The notes: generated by a model not told the origin, from the letters alone. DNA of 64,000 nucleotides from Gymnothorax reevesii (GCA_029721435.1 CM056583.1:58184120-58248119), one strand, 5' to 3'. Counted from the first letter of the stretch, positions 25,965 to 38,370 are shown. Program-made: numbers and translations.

Positions 25965-26300
25965 ACCCGTGGCGAGAATAATTTTGACTGTGCGAGCATC
26001 GAGATGGAAATACAGCAGTAACATTTGTAAAGGGCTATGCCACACCCTTATCTCCAAGAGGAAGGGGAGTTTTGTCTGGCATGGGGGAGGTGGAGTGTCC
26101 AAAGTAGAAATTGACCTTTGACCCTAGTGACCTTGACCTTTCCAAAAACTAAACCCTCAAGGACAATTCCAGGGACAACCTACATAGACCCACCAAGTTT
26201 GGTGAAGATCCATCAGAGGACCTCGGAGGAGTAGGGGAACAAACAGACAGACAAACAGACAAACGTTCCTCAAATTATAGTATGATACACACGGCTGAGA
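25965..26300. repeat. dispersed repeat with GACCTTGACC and CAGACAAACAGAC tail
   Basis: It starts near AGTGAATTACCCGTGG and contains GACCTTTGACCCTAGTGACC and CACCAAGTTTGGTGAAGATC. It ends with an ACAAACAGACAGACAAACAG simple tract. This composition is typical of a repeat widespread in fish and marine animals, but I cannot assign its class. Confidence 0.55.
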
Positions 26301-28925
26301 TAAATCAGTGTGAACGGTATTACGTACTAACTGAAACAGGTGAATGTAAGGTGTTTGTTTCCTTTATTGTTTAATTACGCTTTCAGCACTTCATCAGCTT
26401 TCTCGTGCCACACACTGTACTACTTCTAAATATGTAGGAAATCGAGCCTGATACCATTCATTCATACCTATGGGCATGAATGTCATGTAAATATCAATGG
26501 CATTTAATCCTGGACGCCAAGGGAAGCCTGACTTCCCCAGTTGTTTCAGGACCGGAGCGGTCACTTTTATAAATTCAGTTTGTTATACAATTCCGGTAAC
26601 TTTGTGCGTAGTTGCTACCATTTCCTCTCCATTTCTTAAGGATTATTTGACAATTAGTGAAACAGGGCCCCTCTGGATTTTACATGGTAAATTTGTGAAA
26701 CACTGTCTTGTCTCTGTGGAAGCCAAATAAACTTTGCAGTCGTAAGTGAAGAATTAACCAATCAGATGAGGCTATCGTCATGCCACTTCCAGGGCTCTGG
26801 CCACTGCCAGAGTGTCAGAACGAAACCAAGGGAAGCCAGCAGCCCTTTGGCTTCTCACCAATCAAATCATAGCGAGTTGTCAACGTCATTGAAATGAAAT
26901 AACAGAGAAAATTTATGTCATAATCTCTGTTAGCAATTAGCACATATAGTCATGGAATTTAGGCCTTTTAAGATCTTTTTTATTATTTCACATTTACACA
27001 ATTTTTGATAAAATTTCCTTCCCATTCTGGTGAGTTAACATTTATTCCATTTTTCTTTCAGAGATAGGAAAACTTGAATGCGATCAAAGGCAGGTTAACT
27101 GAATGGCCCAATCAATTATTGACTGGCGAGCCAATTGATTCATTTAAATTTTATAGAAGTAAGAACAGAATGGTGCATTTAGAATAGTTTGCTGTTAGCT
27201 GTGAAGAATTTAATTCAGACTGGCTAATGAAACCAACTGGGTTAGCCAGTAGCCTAAGTATACAGAGAATGTAACTTTTCCAACTGTAATATACCAGTCC
27301 AGAATTATCTATATTGGGTGAACACAGAAATCCGAAATGCCACAGAACACGTACTGGAGGCGCCTACTTATTCTTATACTGATTGGGTGATCACAGGAAT
27401 CCGTAAATGGAACATAATATGTACAAATGAACAGATTCCAACCCACTGTGAGCAAGATCTTCTGTGTTTGTTTTTTTAAGAGTGGAAAATATAGATTCCC
27501 TGCACGGGGAAAAAAATAAAATAAAATGTTGACTCAAGAATGTGAGGCAACCAGCTGCAAAGCATTTTGAGTTGGCTCACCTTCAAATTCCAAGTTTTTT
27601 TCAAACATGAGTTTGAGCCACCAACTTGGACTTGAAGTTGAGCAAACTCATTTGGTTACTTTTCATTTTTTTTACAGTGTGCCAGGTGGTGTTGGTTTGA
27701 CATGAAGTCTTTGGGTGAGTATCAAACCACCCAAAATTTGTGTTCACTTCTTTCAGTTATAATTAACACTTTCAGAGAGATGAGCACTGAGATTCCACCG
27801 TGCATCTGCTTTGATATTTGAGGACTCAGCTGAGCCAGAAGGGTCATTGCAGTTGCTGAACTCCATGTAATTTGATGTCGGGAAGCACTCACTGTGAGTG
27901 GAGATTGCGGTGATACATGCGGTTGCACACAGCAGTGCTCTAACAAGACCAGTACGAGAGTGCAGAATCACAAAGTTTGTGAATGCCGCCTCAGGGAGCC
28001 CACCCCACAGCCGCTAATGCAAAACGAAAGCTACCCTTGGAGCCAGACGTAAGCCACAGAGCAAACTTTCATTTCAAAGAAAAGAATCCGACCCCACCTG
28101 CGTGAGGAAACGTACCTCTCCCATACGCTCAAGGGATAGACTTGAGATCAAGCACAAAGCTCATTGACATCTGCAAATCACTCAGCTTAATGCTATTTCA
28201 TAAATTAGCATTCATTTCTATCATTATACTTCCATGGCTCTCTCTTGAGTGCTTTTTTCTGCAGACACTCAATCAAAATGATGGAAAGGATTTATTCCAT
28301 GTAGCTAAGATGGCACTGCCACCTAAGTGACCTTTCCTGTAGAATGCTTTTCTCCTGTGCCTTAAGGGCCAGTGGAGTAATAGGTGAGTCAGTGTGCAGG
28401 GGTCAATCACCAGCCTGCTCTTGCTGTGGGGCAATAGCAATAACAGCAGCAAGATTTTAACTCATGGAAATGGGAAAGACACTGCTCTTATAGGATTTGG
28501 GAAAGGGCAGTGTTGACTTGATTGGGGGCCAACAAGATCAGACAAAAGACAGCACAAACAGGCAAAACTTCTGAAATTTGGAAAAAATGCAGCCACGCAT
28601 TAGATGAGGAAAAAGGCATGCCTCCCAAGACTGGGGAAATGCAACACTCACGATATGGGGGGAAAAAAGCATCGCTCTTCAAACCATTTGGAAATGGCAG
28701 CACTCCATAGATTCTGAAAAGGCGGCACAGACAGGATTGGGTGGGCTGTGGCTCAGACTGGCTGAGGCTCCTTGGCTTACTGCCCTTGAGCCGTGGGGGA
28801 AATGGGAATCTGCATGCTGAGAGTGAAATTTTTCCATTCCATTTGCTTTTAAAGGAAGCAGATGAACTGCATCTGTTTTACTTACAATGACATGCAAAGA
28901 TGAGTATCTTAGGTAATTTATTTGT

Positions 28926-29006
28926 ATATGTGTGTGTGTGTGTGTGGGTGTGTGTGTGTTTGAGCATTAATGTGTGTGTGTGTATGTGTGCCTGTGTGTA
29001 TGATCA
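28926..29006. repeat. (TG)n microsatellite, interrupted
   Basis: TG dinucleotides dominate, with interruptions GGG and TTTGAGCATTAA. It lies in gfra2 intron 2. Confidence 0.9.
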
Positions 29007-31860
29007 CATTGCTTCATCACACATTTATAGCATGACTCTAACACTGAGTCTGCGAGGTTATGTCTGTTCAACCATGCCTTATGGAAGCTGAAATCCAGAG
29101 CAGTCAGTACATTGTGTGGCCTGCTGAACTGACGATGTTTTAAGTCCCACCCACGCTAATGTGCCTGGGAGCCGAAATGAATCTGGGCTAATGGACACTG
29201 GGAAACCGGCCGAGGTGTCCACTGCACAACAGGACCCTGCGCATCACTTCCTGCGCTAACATGTCTCTCCCACTGGGCCGCTATTCTTTTTTCTGCCGTA
29301 ATTGTAATGTAATTCCTGGCCCTGAGTTGACAGCAAAAATATATTTTTATTGCATTCAAGGGAATCTACAGTTGAATAACATCTGCCTGAGGGGACTATT
29401 AGGATAGTAACATCTGTCTACAGACACTACTAGAGAGGTAATGCATGCAATGCAAGCCGATGTCAAAGGATTTACTGCTCTCTTTTGTGATGTAAAATAT
29501 GTGTATAACGACATGTCTTCAAGTGCTGTGACACCCCAGAACACGGCAGGTTGGTTGGGATGCAGGTCTCTGGAGAGGGTGCTGAAGAATTTAAAGAAAC
29601 AGCCTTGAGTCCCAGCATTCTCTTCATAGGCTTTACAACATCAACTTCAGAATTATCAGACAGGGCAGTATACCTGACCGCAGCATTTGGTAATTATGGG
29701 AAAAAAAATAAGTTAACTCCTCAAAGGCCAGCTGAGATCAAACTTCCCCTACTATTTCTCAATCCCGAAGACCTTTTTGGAAATGTCAAATTTCATTCCA
29801 GAAAATAACAGGATGATTATTTTACTTTCAATATGACGTTGTGTATGAACAGGAGTGGTGTTGTTTTGATCCATCTGTAAATTATCTGTTCATCTCCCAC
29901 CATCATCCTTTTACATGTGTTCAAATCCATGTTTTAATCAACCCCCAAAGGAAATTCTACTTCAAGTTTCTTTTCACACTGACACTCATCTTATCTCAGA
30001 AATTTGTTTTGCTCTGGCATGCTTTGGTGTTTTCAAGGTGTGAGTTCGCAAATAAGTGATTCTTAACATTTTAATGCTGATGTAAAAAGCACGACTGTAC
30101 ATTGAAAGCAATCGGAATAAAGTACAAAGAGTTTTGAAAAACGTGTCAAAAGTGCTTGGAGTAAACCAGATCCCACCATTCTCTATTGCTTGAGTCATAT
30201 TCTTGGTCTCACTCGTACATTAGCCCAGAGGGAATTTTTTTCCACAAATGCAGTTTATGTTATTCCATTGCTACATGCTATTTTTTTTCTAATTGTGGCA
30301 ATAGTCACATTAATTGCTGTAAACACTCCCATTTGGTTTCACATAAAAACACAAACATCAATGCATTCAGTTTGGAATAGAAACGCTCATTTGTTTAACG
30401 TTTCACTTACGCTTCTGACAAAGACCACAAAAGAAAAATGTTTTAGTCATTTGAAGTGTTCATGTCAGCCAAGAAATTATTCATGTATAGCCCACTAGTG
30501 GCGCAAGATGGGTACCGTAATATTTGGTTATTATCGACATGCATTTTTGGTTTATGCAGCATTTAATCCATGTATGGTAGACAGTTCTATGGTCATCAAG
30601 TCAAATGTCATATATGTCTCATATATCTTTGAGGTGACAATGACCATGATGCGTATAAGTGGTGCTGTCAATTTGTGTCACAACATTCCATCATATCATG
30701 AGTCTGTTCATAAACAAAACAAAACAGTTGTAGCAATAAAATTGTATAAATCACTAATTTCCCATTTTAAATGAATTTTGGCCCATTATGACTCACATCA
30801 TGTAAACAGGGTACACTTTTCAGCCATGCTTCCAAGGGTTAAAAATACGAGAAAATGATTAATTTCTATCCCAAAAATTCTTGCATAATCCCCTCCACAA
30901 ATCTGCTGACCCTACCTGAGATCACAGCCCACAGCATGGGAGCCCGTGCATTAGACAGGCCAGAAAGGGATGCAAGTGCAGCACCAGAAAGCTCTCAGAC
31001 ATTAACCAAGTATAGTAGATTTAGGTATAGCAGTTTTTTTTTTTACATTTTTCCCTAATTTATATTATACTTTTCCCTGACATAAACCCACAGGCAACAA
31101 AAGTGCTGCCTGATTATGCACCTTCCAGCATTTATTAGAAATATTTCCACCTCACATCTGAGTTTACTGAACATATTTCACAGGAATTGTTTAAATATGG
31201 ATACCTCCTGCTATGCAACTCTCTCAACTTCCCTTGATAATTTATGGAGATCACACATGGTGACGGTACAATTAGCTTCCTCAACTCTTTATCTATAAAC
31301 ACTAAAAAGCACTAAAAATGTTCTCCTGGCACCTAATGCTCATATGCTCATTCATTTTTCCACAAAGACAACATTAGCTGACATTTTTAGCATAACAAAG
31401 GCCCAGGAAATCATTTTAACCAGGCTGAAATCTGTCATTGTGCCTGGCCTGATCAGCACCAGAGAAAAAACATCAAAACTAATCACAATTTCACACAGAA
31501 ACTAAATATTTTCTCATGTGAATTAAAATATTTGCACTGCTGATAAAGAATTCTGACATGGGAAAACAAAGAGCATGGAATGAAATCACAATTTCCACAA
31601 TTCAACCTGTGACCATCTTTCATGAGTGAACAGCTTTAATTTGGGGTTATTTACATCATTATCATGTTAACCATCTAGGAATTATGCCCTTTTATGCCAT
31701 GTTACAATCAAAATACACAGTGTGCTCCAATGAACTGAACCCTTAATGAGCATGTTCAGCCCTGGCACTTCCCCCCTACCTTCAGCCCTAAAACCACATC
31801 TCTTTTCTCACCTCTAACCCCAGATTAACGTTTTCTTCTGATTATCAAATAAAACCGAAT

Positions 31861-31888
31861 CAATCAATCAATCACTCAATCAACCCCT
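31861..31888. repeat. (ATCA)n short tandem repeat
   Basis: Repeated ATCA units, imperfect towards the right, lie about 100 bp before solo LTR 2. Confidence 0.8.
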
Positions 31889-31990
31889 ATCTTCAGCCCT
31901 TGGTGAACAGCTTGACTTCTATATACAGCTCTTGGGTTGCATATAGCCTTGAAGTCAAGGTGACAAGAATGCTTGACTGGGATCTGATTA

Positions 31991-33264
31991 TGTTAGGATC
32001 CTGTTTTCATGCCCTTGTTTAAGTTTTGTGACTGGCTTTGCCATGTTATTGATTTTTGTGTTTAGTGACCACTGCCTGTCTTTTGACCATTCTTGGATTG
32101 TGTATTGTGTTTAGGTATTTTAGATTATCCTGTTTTATTACTTTTCATATCCGGTTTATTCTTAGTCTTTGCCATAGTTATCATGCCATGCTTTCATTTC
32201 GCTTGTCTTGTTTATTTCTGCCATGCCATGCTTTGCACTACGTCTACCCTGTCTTGTCTTGTGTAGGTCTTTGCTCTTGGTTTAGTCTTACGTGCCACGC
32301 ATTCGGGTGATTTACTGGTTTCTGGGATTTCAATCTTCCTTCATATCTCGTGTTCTTCCTTCCTCTCTCCTTTCGCTATCTACTAACAGTACGAACAGGA
32401 TATTGTTTTCGATAATTACTTACACTAATTAACATAGTATATTTTTACTAACTTACTAACTTGCACTCTGGATTGTATAGCTGCACATACTAATTGACTA
32501 ACGATCTCTCAGCAATCGCCCAATTCTTATCTCCGCCCTCCTTGTCTATCCCTAATTATCGCTACTGCAATTTTCCACTTATATCTCAGGCTTTCCCTTT
32601 TCTTTAGACTATACACTTTAGTACTCCTAAATCGGAGCTGTTGTTTGTTCATAGGATTGTCTCGTGATCCCTGTCTGCGTTTTGGCATTTGCCAAATTCA
32701 TGTAATTAGATTATTCCTCATGTGTCAATCCTGATTATTGTTTCATTGATCGCACCCGTTCTCCCTTGTCATGTGTTCACCCCGGATGTGTATTTAGGGT
32801 GTCTTCACTTTCACTTCCATGTCAGATCGTAAACTTCCTTGTTTCTTGTGCCACGTTTCTCGCCTCGACTCATTGTGATTTATCTTTCTGACTGGATTGC
32901 CCGACTTCTGATTCTTGGTTTTCCCTTTTGGATATTGTTGCATCTGTGTGTTTTTGACCTTTTTCTGCCCGACTTTGATTTTGTGAATTGCTCCCCTGGT
33001 TTCGATTCGGACTGTCTTCTGGCTTATGAGTTCGCTTCTCCCTCAAACCTACGCCTGTGTACCGAATATGTTTTGCCAGACTACGATTTTTGTGATTGGT
33101 GCCCTGGTAACGAACTCTGCTCTGCCCCATTGGAATTCGAGCTTTGGATTACGGACTCTGTACTGTTGCCTTTCTCTCTGCGGGGGTTACCCCCCCTATT
33201 CAATAAAGCACCCATTTTTTGCAATCCCGCGTCCTCGCGTTTGGTTCCAGATCGCTTCCTCACA
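31991..33264 (+). mobile_element. solo LTR 2
   Basis: This 1274-bp LTR starts TGTTAGGATCC and ends TTCCTCACA. It has a perfect 5-bp duplication, GATTA, at 31986-31990 and 33265-33269. A poly(A) signal AATAAA is at 33202-33207, preceded by a GGGGG/CCCCC hairpin. A degenerate TATA-like TATTTAGG is near 32791. It matches LTR 1 along most of its length. The apparent open frame at 32839-33270 is a chance frame in the R/U5-like part. It lies antisense to gfra2 in intron 2 and abuts a TTAA-flanked MITE. Confidence 0.9.
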
Positions 33265-33277
33265 GATTAGTCCTTAA

Positions 33278-33583
33278 CCCTCTATTAACCAGCGTAGCAT
33301 ATCTGCTACATGAAGTAAAAGGCTTAACAGCCTGGACACCCTGCTGGTTTTGTTTCTTATTGCCAAATAAACATTTGAGAATAACTTGAATGGTCTGTCA
33401 CTTTCATTTTTCCATTAGCATTATTACCCAACGTAGCAGATCTGCTACATTTTGGAAAGGTGGGCCAAAGGGTCGATTTATTTTTTTTTTTAACTATTTT
33501 TCCCAAATATTGGCCCATAATCAATATATTTGCCCAGGGAAATGATTTTTACACAATTGGAAATGGGTTTGGTTAATAGAGGG
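33278..33583. mobile_element. TTAA-flanked MITE (piggyBac-type)
   Basis: This 306-bp element sits between TTAA copies at 33274-33277 and 33584-33587. Its inverted ends are CCCTCTATTAACC and GGTTAATAGAGGG, a perfect 13-bp match. Each side carries a palindrome, GTAGCATATCTGCTAC near 33294 and GTAGCAGATCTGCTAC near 33435. It has no coding capacity. It lies five bases beyond the target duplication of solo LTR 2, in gfra2 intron 2. Confidence 0.85.
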
Positions 33584-33772
33584 TTAAAGTAAAAAAAAAA
33601 AAAGTCAGAGCAGCTGCCCATGAACAAGGCCTTTAATCCCATTTTTGTCCTTTGGCTAAACCCAGTCTAGTCCAGTATAATCAAGTCCATGTTGCTTTGG
33701 ATAGCAGTGAAGGCTAAATATACCCCCAACAATTAAGTGTAATAAAATAACTTTATTAGCACCATTCCCTAC

Positions 33773-34087
33773 CTTCTGCCAGGCCCATGCGAATACTCCA
33801 GTAGTTCTGCAGGCACTGAAGCTCCTTCTTCATGCCTCGTCGGCAGCGACAGTCATACAACGGGCTGTCCAACAGCACCTCCAGGGCTGCCTGGCAGTCC
33901 CGGTTAGCCAACATGGCTGCCCTCTCTTTTCCTACCAGGCACTGACGCATGATGCGGTACCGTGAACTGCACTGGGGGCTCTGGTTGCACATGTCACTGG
34001 CTTTCACACAGTCAACTGGCACTTTCCAACCTTGTGTCCCCATGAGTGGGAGGGATGGAGAGCCAGATAAGGATGGGACCACCTTCC
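33773..34087 (-). CDS. gfra2: gfra2 coding exon 2 (cysteine-rich domain D1)
   Basis: This exon encodes the N-terminal cysteine-rich domain of a GDNF family receptor alpha. These are GPI-anchored cell-surface proteins that bind a GDNF-family ligand and present it to the RET tyrosine kinase. The 315-bp exon begins after a TTACCAG acceptor (AG at 34089-34088) and ends at a GCAGAAG donor (GT at 33772-33771). It starts and ends in phase 1. The translation contains eight cysteines and the family signatures DCRCRRGMKKELQCLQ and NYWSIRMGLAE. The stretch MLANRDCQAALEVL is GFRA2-like; GFRA1 has an insertion there. Assignment to GFRA2 over GFRA1/3/4 is from recalled family sequence. Which teleost paralogue (a or b) it is cannot be told. 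The frame is intact, and residues after LAE in the raw open frame are intron read-through. Confidence 0.93.
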
Positions 34088-36035
34088 CTGGTAATTATGG
34101 GAAACAAGAATTTGATTGATTTGATTCTTATGTGCATGCTACAGCCCAGAGGATAATATGCTGAAATGTAAAACACTTGTCCTCTGGTACCAACACCGTC
34201 CAAAATAGAATGTAAAAAAAAAAAAAAAAATCCTACACATCATTACGATAAACACTCGCAAATATTAGGCCTATTTTCTCGGCACAGTAGGCAACATAAT
34301 CTGCAGACCCAATGCATAAATAGGCTATTAAGTCCATATCAAAGAGTTCAAACATAAAATCAATCGATATTTCATACTCAGCATATATGAATCATACGAG
34401 TTTTTCGTGAAATAATTTCTAGTTTTAATTGCGCGGGGAGAGGTGGATGGAAAGGCAATATAAATTCGTCATGCTATGTGTCAGTTAACCTACTTTGGCT
34501 GCAGCACTGTAACATGTTAGGCCTGTGTTAATCGACCTCTGACCGACTTGATAAGTCAATGAGGGATAAAATATATTATGCCAGAGCAAAATGAGCTTTA
34601 TCAGTGTTTATATGACGAGGAAAGTCGCAAAGGCTTTCAACATTAACAATTCGCTCTCATGTTTCTGGTGTGAACGGAAGGAGGACCGAGCCCGCGTTGC
34701 AACTGCGGCTTGTAATGGGGCATGCTCAAATCAGGTAGGCTAATCAATCGTTTTCCATGTTAATAGAAATATGCGCGCCTCGTCGCAGAAATTATGTTCA
34801 AGTTTTATGAGCAAATGTTTTTATTCAAGATGATTCAAGTCTTCAAACCGATGTTCAATAAGGAACAAACCAGCGAGTAGACTCGGATCAAACATTCAGA
34901 CGGGAGTAAAATTATATCTAATGTTATAGAGCGAGCAGAATATGAACAATTTTATCTAGCTGGATGTTTCTAGATCCACACAATAAACCACCTGTTCCCT
35001 CTGAAAGCAGGTAGTGAGCACGCTTACATTACGCATCAATTAGACGCTGCTCGAGAGATGTTCGCCTTGCGCGAAGGAAAAGATCACACTGTGGGTAATA
35101 ATCAGCAGACTTCGTGTTAAATATCGAAGCCCTCATCATTTTAGCCAAATATAAGTTTTTTATTAATAGGCGAAATCACGACTGTCAATGACAGATATTC
35201 GAAAGCACCATCTAGGCTACAACAGAGTGCTGAATATGACAAAGCTGAGTGGTTTAAACTCGGGGAGGCTACAACATTTATTGACGCACATTAGGCAAAT
35301 TAATGAAGTAGCCTAATTCCCCTCATCTGTTTCTGCTGTTGTTTTAGTTTGCTCAGAATGAATATAGGGACGAATAGTTTTCTGAATTTTCCTGAAACTA
35401 ATTTAAAGTGGGTTGAAAATGTTTGTTGCGAAGCGCAGGGCATTTGCTTGCGCTGTTGAACTCGGGTAACTACAGATTGTTGTTGAGATCAATCAAACAG
35501 GCAATTGTCGAGGTGTGTGCGTGTGTGTGCGCGACACGCCGGCAGGGATTTATTCACTTCATGTCTACATCCCTCAAGGTTTGTCAAAAACAGTTGGCGT
35601 GTCCTCGTCGTTAGGTTGCACAATGTGAGGTTGATTTTCTAACTGTCGCTACACTCGCTACCTGGAAAATCTGAAAAATAGAGTATGTTTTTCCGATTAG
35701 CTCTAGTCAATAAATGTCGAGGCATTTTCGCCGACATTTAAGTCCCATTACCAAAGTTTCAGTGCTTCTCTTCAAAGAACATCTAGGAACATATAGTTCT
35801 GGCAAGAAACGAAACGGGCCGGTCTGTATCTTGAGCCAAAAGGAGTTCGGGTGAATTCGCGCACCTTACCGATGTAACCGATTTTTTAAGACTCGCTCTC
35901 TCGAAAATTGTCTCAGAACAATTAAATTGATCAAAATATGAGATTGACAGATGATAAACCATCAGCCTTGATGTAAGCTTTATATTTCACAAACAAGAAA
36001 TAAATAGACTACATCTTAAATGTTGCCCTACTCAC
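34088..36035 (-). other. gfra2 intron 1
   Basis: This is the interval between exons 1 and 2, about 1.95 kb. It is visibly richer in CpG than the window average, particularly 34650-35900, and may be part of a CpG-island promoter that extends into the first intron. A short GT/GC-alternating tract lies at about 35510-35545 and a poly-A run at about 34211-34228. No repeat element or further exon was recognised. Confidence 0.7.
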
Positions 36036-36075
36036 CTAATAAAATTAGGAAGCTGAAAATACCCATACAAATCAT
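36036..36075 (-). CDS. gfra2: gfra2 coding exon 1 (signal peptide)
   Basis: This is the first coding exon of the GPI-anchored neurturin co-receptor. Reading down from 36075 it gives MICMGIFSFLILL plus one base, a short hydrophobic stretch as expected for a signal peptide. The reading frame runs straight into a consensus donor (ATTAG then GTGAGT, GT at 36035-36034). The exon ends in phase 1, which matches the phase of exon 2, and the junction codon becomes Gly. The ATG at 36075 has A at -3, a good context. An in-frame ATG at 36117, 14 codons upstream and just after an in-frame TAG, has a poorer context but would lengthen the leader to 27 residues, closer to the known family leader. The exon is too short to appear as an open frame, so the call rests on the splice site, the phase and the hydrophobic character. 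The 5' UTR and transcription start were not located. Confidence 0.72.
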
Positions 36076-37027
36076 AGTATATCCAACAGGAAATCCCGGT
36101 GATGGAACACAATGCATCTACGCCCTTCTTTTCCGAACTCTTAATTGTTCATATTTTCCCTCACTGTTCGGCTAGAAATCAAGAGATGATCCAACAGCGG
36201 AAAAGCCAGAATAACCTTCCATTTTGTTCATATAGTTTGTCAAAGGCTACAGGAGCGGTATAATCCTCAATTCGTAAAAACTTCGCCTTCGAATGCAATA
36301 GGTGGAAAAATCCAAGATAAGCGTCACACAACGCAAGACACGCGGAGCATCTTCTTAGCAAGGGTTAGTGCTCGTCTCCAAATGGTACAAAACCCACCGT
36401 CTTCTGATACGGATCCCGTCAGTCAACAACCCCGTATGTCCCAGACCTACACTAAGTTTTAAGTGGAGCAAGCGTCGAACACGAAAAAGGAAAGCTCATA
36501 TATTCCGTTTCTCGGCTGAGCCAGGGCTGAGATTTCGCACTGGACCAGAAAAAAATCTCAGTGGCCTGGGGTCGAAAACTATTGTATTGTTAATTATCCA
36601 ATTCGACTGGAAGTTGTATAAAACGACACACGTATTTCAGCAGGAAACCTAAAAAATCCGCGAGGAAAAAATGTTGCAAAATTAGGCTAAATTAATTCGT
36701 AGTCAAGTCGCTGTCAGTCGTTGCGCTTTTCTCGGAACGCTTCGGTAGAATGTCTCCGACGAATAGTTCACGTTCAAACCATTCAGCGACTTGTAATAGC
36801 GATGATCATATTGGAGGGGATGAAAATCAATTCGGCTTCCCTTGTTTCTCCAGCAATGTAGAGCAATTGCTGAATCCCCTTCGTGGCTCTGATGCCCACG
36901 TCAGAGTGCGCACTACAAAACGATATTCATCTTCACGTGAATAATCATTCATCACTCAGTGACCCAAAGCTAAAGCATCGTGAACAATAAATGTCTTGTT
37001 TTATATTAGTGCACCATTTCTGCGCTT

Positions 37028-37035
37028 TGACGTCA
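37028..37035. promoter_or_regulatory. CRE palindrome (proximal)
   Basis: This is a perfect TGACGTCA, the full cAMP response element bound by CREB/ATF dimers. It lies inside a larger palindrome, TTGACGTCAA. It is about 0.95 kb upstream of the gfra2 start codon, in CpG-rich flank. Function is inferred from the motif alone. Confidence 0.45.
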
Positions 37036-37574
37036 ACGAATAACTTCATTAATGATGGGCTCCGAAAAGGGAGCAGGCACAACCGAGCGCCGAGAACAAG
37101 GCTTGAATGAGAGTTGTTTTCGAAGTGCCAGAAGTGAAATACCTCCACCAAAGATCCTTAGCTGCGCTTTCTGGGTGGAATCTGTTGATAATAAATGTGT
37201 GCCCTTTGGCGAGTTCGCGCTTACTCCTGGATTGAACAAATTATTGGATTTCAGATGAGTTTAGAAATTCGCGCGACGTCTCTTATCACTTTGTCATAAT
37301 TTTGGACACCATCGGACTATCTAATCCACTTTAAAGCGTGTTGCGCACACTTCCGATTAACGAGGTAATTTACTTGGCAGTCTGGAGCCATAAGCAGGGA
37401 TCATAGAACTTTTCCTGTTAAATTTGGAAACAGCATTCAGCCTGAACCTGTACGATAAGCGCCAAACATAAGTGAATATACAGGGTAAACATTACTCTAC
37501 CCTGCTAGAATACAAGTCCCTGGTCGCCCAGGGGCTTGATTTGTTATGACTCGTTGGCACAGGAATCCTGGCGT

Positions 37575-37582
37575 TGACGTCA
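37575..37582. promoter_or_regulatory. CRE palindrome (distal)
   Basis: This is a second perfect TGACGTCA, in the context GCGTTGACGTCACATG, about 1.5 kb upstream of the gfra2 start codon and 547 bp from the first. Function is inferred from the motif. Confidence 0.4.
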
Positions 37583-37927
37583 CATGTAACTTAAGGCTGT
37601 ACGCTCTTTTCATAAGTGAAATGATTTTATTATCATTATTTTTAGGAGCGGCCAACCTGATTTGTTTATATCTGTCAAGGAATATGAAGTTAGTTTGCAG
37701 GCTACCCTGTAAAGATAAACATTTCTGCTCCCTAGCATTCTGGGTTTAATTTGAAATTAGCTTGAAGACGAGAGGCTTCTTGGTTAATGAGTTTTATTTT
37801 CATATTCCTTTAAGCACATTACCTGTATTACATTTTGCACTGAAGAATACCATTTTTTTTCAATTTGATAGTAAAGTTGCCTATGAAAATGTTTGAATTA
37901 TATATATCTATATATAGTGCATTTGAA

Positions 37928-38030
37928 GGGTGGTATGGTAGAGCAGTAGTTTTACTGTCACCCTACAGCAAAAAAGTTGTGGGTTTCAATTTGACCCATG
38001 GCCTCTTTCCGCGGAAATAGGCTCCATCCC
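37928..38030 (+). mobile_element. tRNA-derived SINE fragment
   Basis: GGTGGTATGGTAGAGCAGTA followed by a stretch ending in CACCCTACAGC and GTGGGTTTCAATTTGACC has the order of a tRNA-type polymerase III A box and B box as in common fish SINEs. Both boxes are degraded and no cloverleaf forms cleanly. It is not a tRNA gene. Confidence 0.55.
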
Positions 38031-38326
38031 CCCAGAATAAATGTTTTAGATCATGAATGGATTGACGATGCATTTTATAGCTAGAGATTTTCAAATGGAA
38101 GTAGACATTTATTTAACTTTATTATATTGCAGCATTATCAAATATATAAATAAATGTGCGAGCAACTGCTGGCTCAATTTAAAAGAACCCATGTTTGGTA
38201 TGGCAGCATCAAACTTCTCCAGTTGTTGTGTATCATCTTAATCCACTTTGCCAAAGATATCGCTGATATTTCTCTAAATCCATCCAAAATATCTTTTGAC
38301 ATTGTCCTCATGATTCGCAAAGTGTC

Positions 38327-38370
38327 CCCCCCACACACACGCACACACACACAAACAGACACACCCAGAC
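38327..38370. repeat. (CA)n microsatellite
   Basis: CA-dominated tract with ACG and AAC interruptions. Confidence 0.85.

Larger units (their letters stand above)
18133..33772 (-). other. gfra2 intron 2
   Basis: This large intron of about 15.6 kb separates the D1 exon from the linker exon. It contains an L2 LINE, an RE1-like site, a dispersed repeat at 26 kb, a solo LTR and a TTAA-flanked MITE, each listed separately. In 21100-23390, 23830-25950 and 26310-31985 I see only AT-rich unique-looking sequence with short simple repeats, including (TG)n near 28.93 kb and ATCA repeats near 31.86 kb. No other exon in the sense orientation was found. Confidence 0.75.
36118..37600 (-). promoter_or_regulatory. 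probable gfra2 promoter region (CpG-rich 5' flank)
   Basis: The sequence immediately upstream of the first coding exon on the minus strand contrasts with the AT-rich flanks. CG dinucleotides are frequent, for example around 36290-36370, 36460-36560, 36690-36930, 37025-37110 and 37265-37370. No obvious TATA box is placed correctly for the minus strand. Two perfect TGACGTCA palindromes lie in it. The stretch carries no repeat element I recognise, and a CpG-rich, repeat-free block next to a first exon is what a vertebrate CpG-island promoter looks like. The exact start site and 5' UTR are not determined. Confidence 0.55.

Noticed and set aside
32839..33270. 143-codon plus-strand open frame
   Set aside because: It lies wholly in the 3' part of solo LTR 2 and overlaps its poly(A) signal and end. 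The equivalent frame is not kept in LTR 1.
37928..38000. A tRNA gene
   Set aside because: A- and B-box-like parts are degenerate and no cloverleaf is formed, so it fits a SINE.
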